From positions 1,488,001-1,552,000 of the forward strand of contig CAVSKV010000004.1 of assembly GCA_963728785.1 (NCBI GenBank): a stretch of 64,000 nt of DNA. Reading direction: 5' to 3'. Numbering within the stretch: position 1 is the stretch's first letter; each line of letters starts with the position of its first letter. The notes beneath the pieces were generated by a model, which had not been told where the DNA came from, made no database searches, and saw only the letters and a list, made by a program, of their open reading frames with translations. Source of the stretch: JAGWRI01 sp963728785. Lineage in GTDB: Bacteria > Gemmatimonadota > Gemmatimonadetes > Gemmatimonadales > Gemmatimonadaceae. The translations under genes were made by a program, and so were the position numbers. Positions 63,916-64,000 of this stretch are shown here, one piece after another.

Positions 63916-64000
63916 GGCTGCCCTCCCTTCTTCGTGGTGTCACTCGGCACGGCGAAGGCGTGCTGCGCCGAATCGAGCGGAGCCATGGCACCGGATCCGA
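63912..64000 (-). CDS. C-terminal end of the gene before actF, probably ActE cytochrome c
   Basis: Only the last 28 or so residues are inside the window: GSGAMAPLDSAQHAFAVPSD followed by TTKKGGQP and TGA, which shares GTGA with the actF start. No domain can be seen in this tail. By the usual actABCDEF order it should be ActE, a mono-heme cytochrome c subunit. That is context only. Confidence 0.5.
   Translation of the reverse strand, partial: GSGAMAPLDSAQHAFAVPSDTTKKGGQP

Noticed and set aside
62462..63991. 509-codon minus-strand frame over actF
   Set aside because: Out-of-frame relative to actF, Arg/Pro-rich, no membrane pattern; actF in the other frame has ten clear helices.

Overview
The window reads as a chromosomal segment of a high-GC, diderm (Gram-negative-type) bacterium. 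An outer membrane is implied by a BamD-like lipoprotein and by two TonB proteins with ExbB/ExbD. The end of an alternative complex III operon, a bacteroidetes-style long SecA, a divergent membrane pyrophosphatase and a NagB/PIG-L fusion suggest Gemmatimonadota or a relative. That placement is inference from gene content, not a search result. No phage, insertion sequence, CRISPR array or rRNA is visible.

Layout. Nearly all genes from 1 to 39,300 lie on the minus strand, so they are read right to left. In that order: a phosphatidylinositol-type lipid pair (CDP-alcohol transferase, inositol-phosphate synthase); small envelope or unknown proteins; a 2-oxo acid dehydrogenase E2; a PHP phosphoesterase; a pteridine-reductase-like SDR next to an unrecognised Cys/His-rich protein; thioredoxin reductase with an MBL hydrolase; aspartase; an Rrf2 regulator with an unknown partner; tRNA-Leu (plus strand); smpB, amidase, pyrD and pyrF; the ribosomal/alpha cluster rpmJ-rpsM-rpsK-rpsD-rpoA-rplQ-rpmB, closed by a strong terminator. 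Next comes a long, tightly packed run: gmd-rmd-carB-wbpD-wbpB-wbpE-wbpA-ugd-uxs-bamD-nadD-secA, then radC-rel, then a truncated MFS transporter.

From 39,480 to 45,942 the genes are on the plus strand: a serine hydrolase, an A-type Fe-S carrier, and a compact amino-sugar operon (NagB-PIG-L fusion, sodium/solute symporter, BadF-type kinase). This ends in the decayed tail of an M14 carboxypeptidase with an in-frame stop. From 45,939 to the right edge everything is on the minus strand again: actE/actF of alternative complex III, tRNA-Ala, two coupled two-component systems, a TonB-ExbB-ExbD-ExbD operon with a second TonB, an amino acid permease, the membrane pyrophosphatase, a second permease and a dicarboxylate/glutamate symporter.

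How the genes work together. The sugar-nucleotide run encodes UDP-glucuronate and UDP-xylose supply (ugd, uxs), four successive steps to UDP-2,3-diacetamido-glucuronate (wbpA, B, E, D) and GDP-rhamnose (gmd, rmd), without any glycosyltransferase in view. The plus-strand operon could take up, phosphorylate, deacetylate and deaminate N-acetylglucosamine, with the PIG-L domain standing in for NagA. The most unusual non-coding signal is an octanucleotide (CTGTCCGA or its complement TCGGACAG) in short tandem arrays at four separate intergenic sites.
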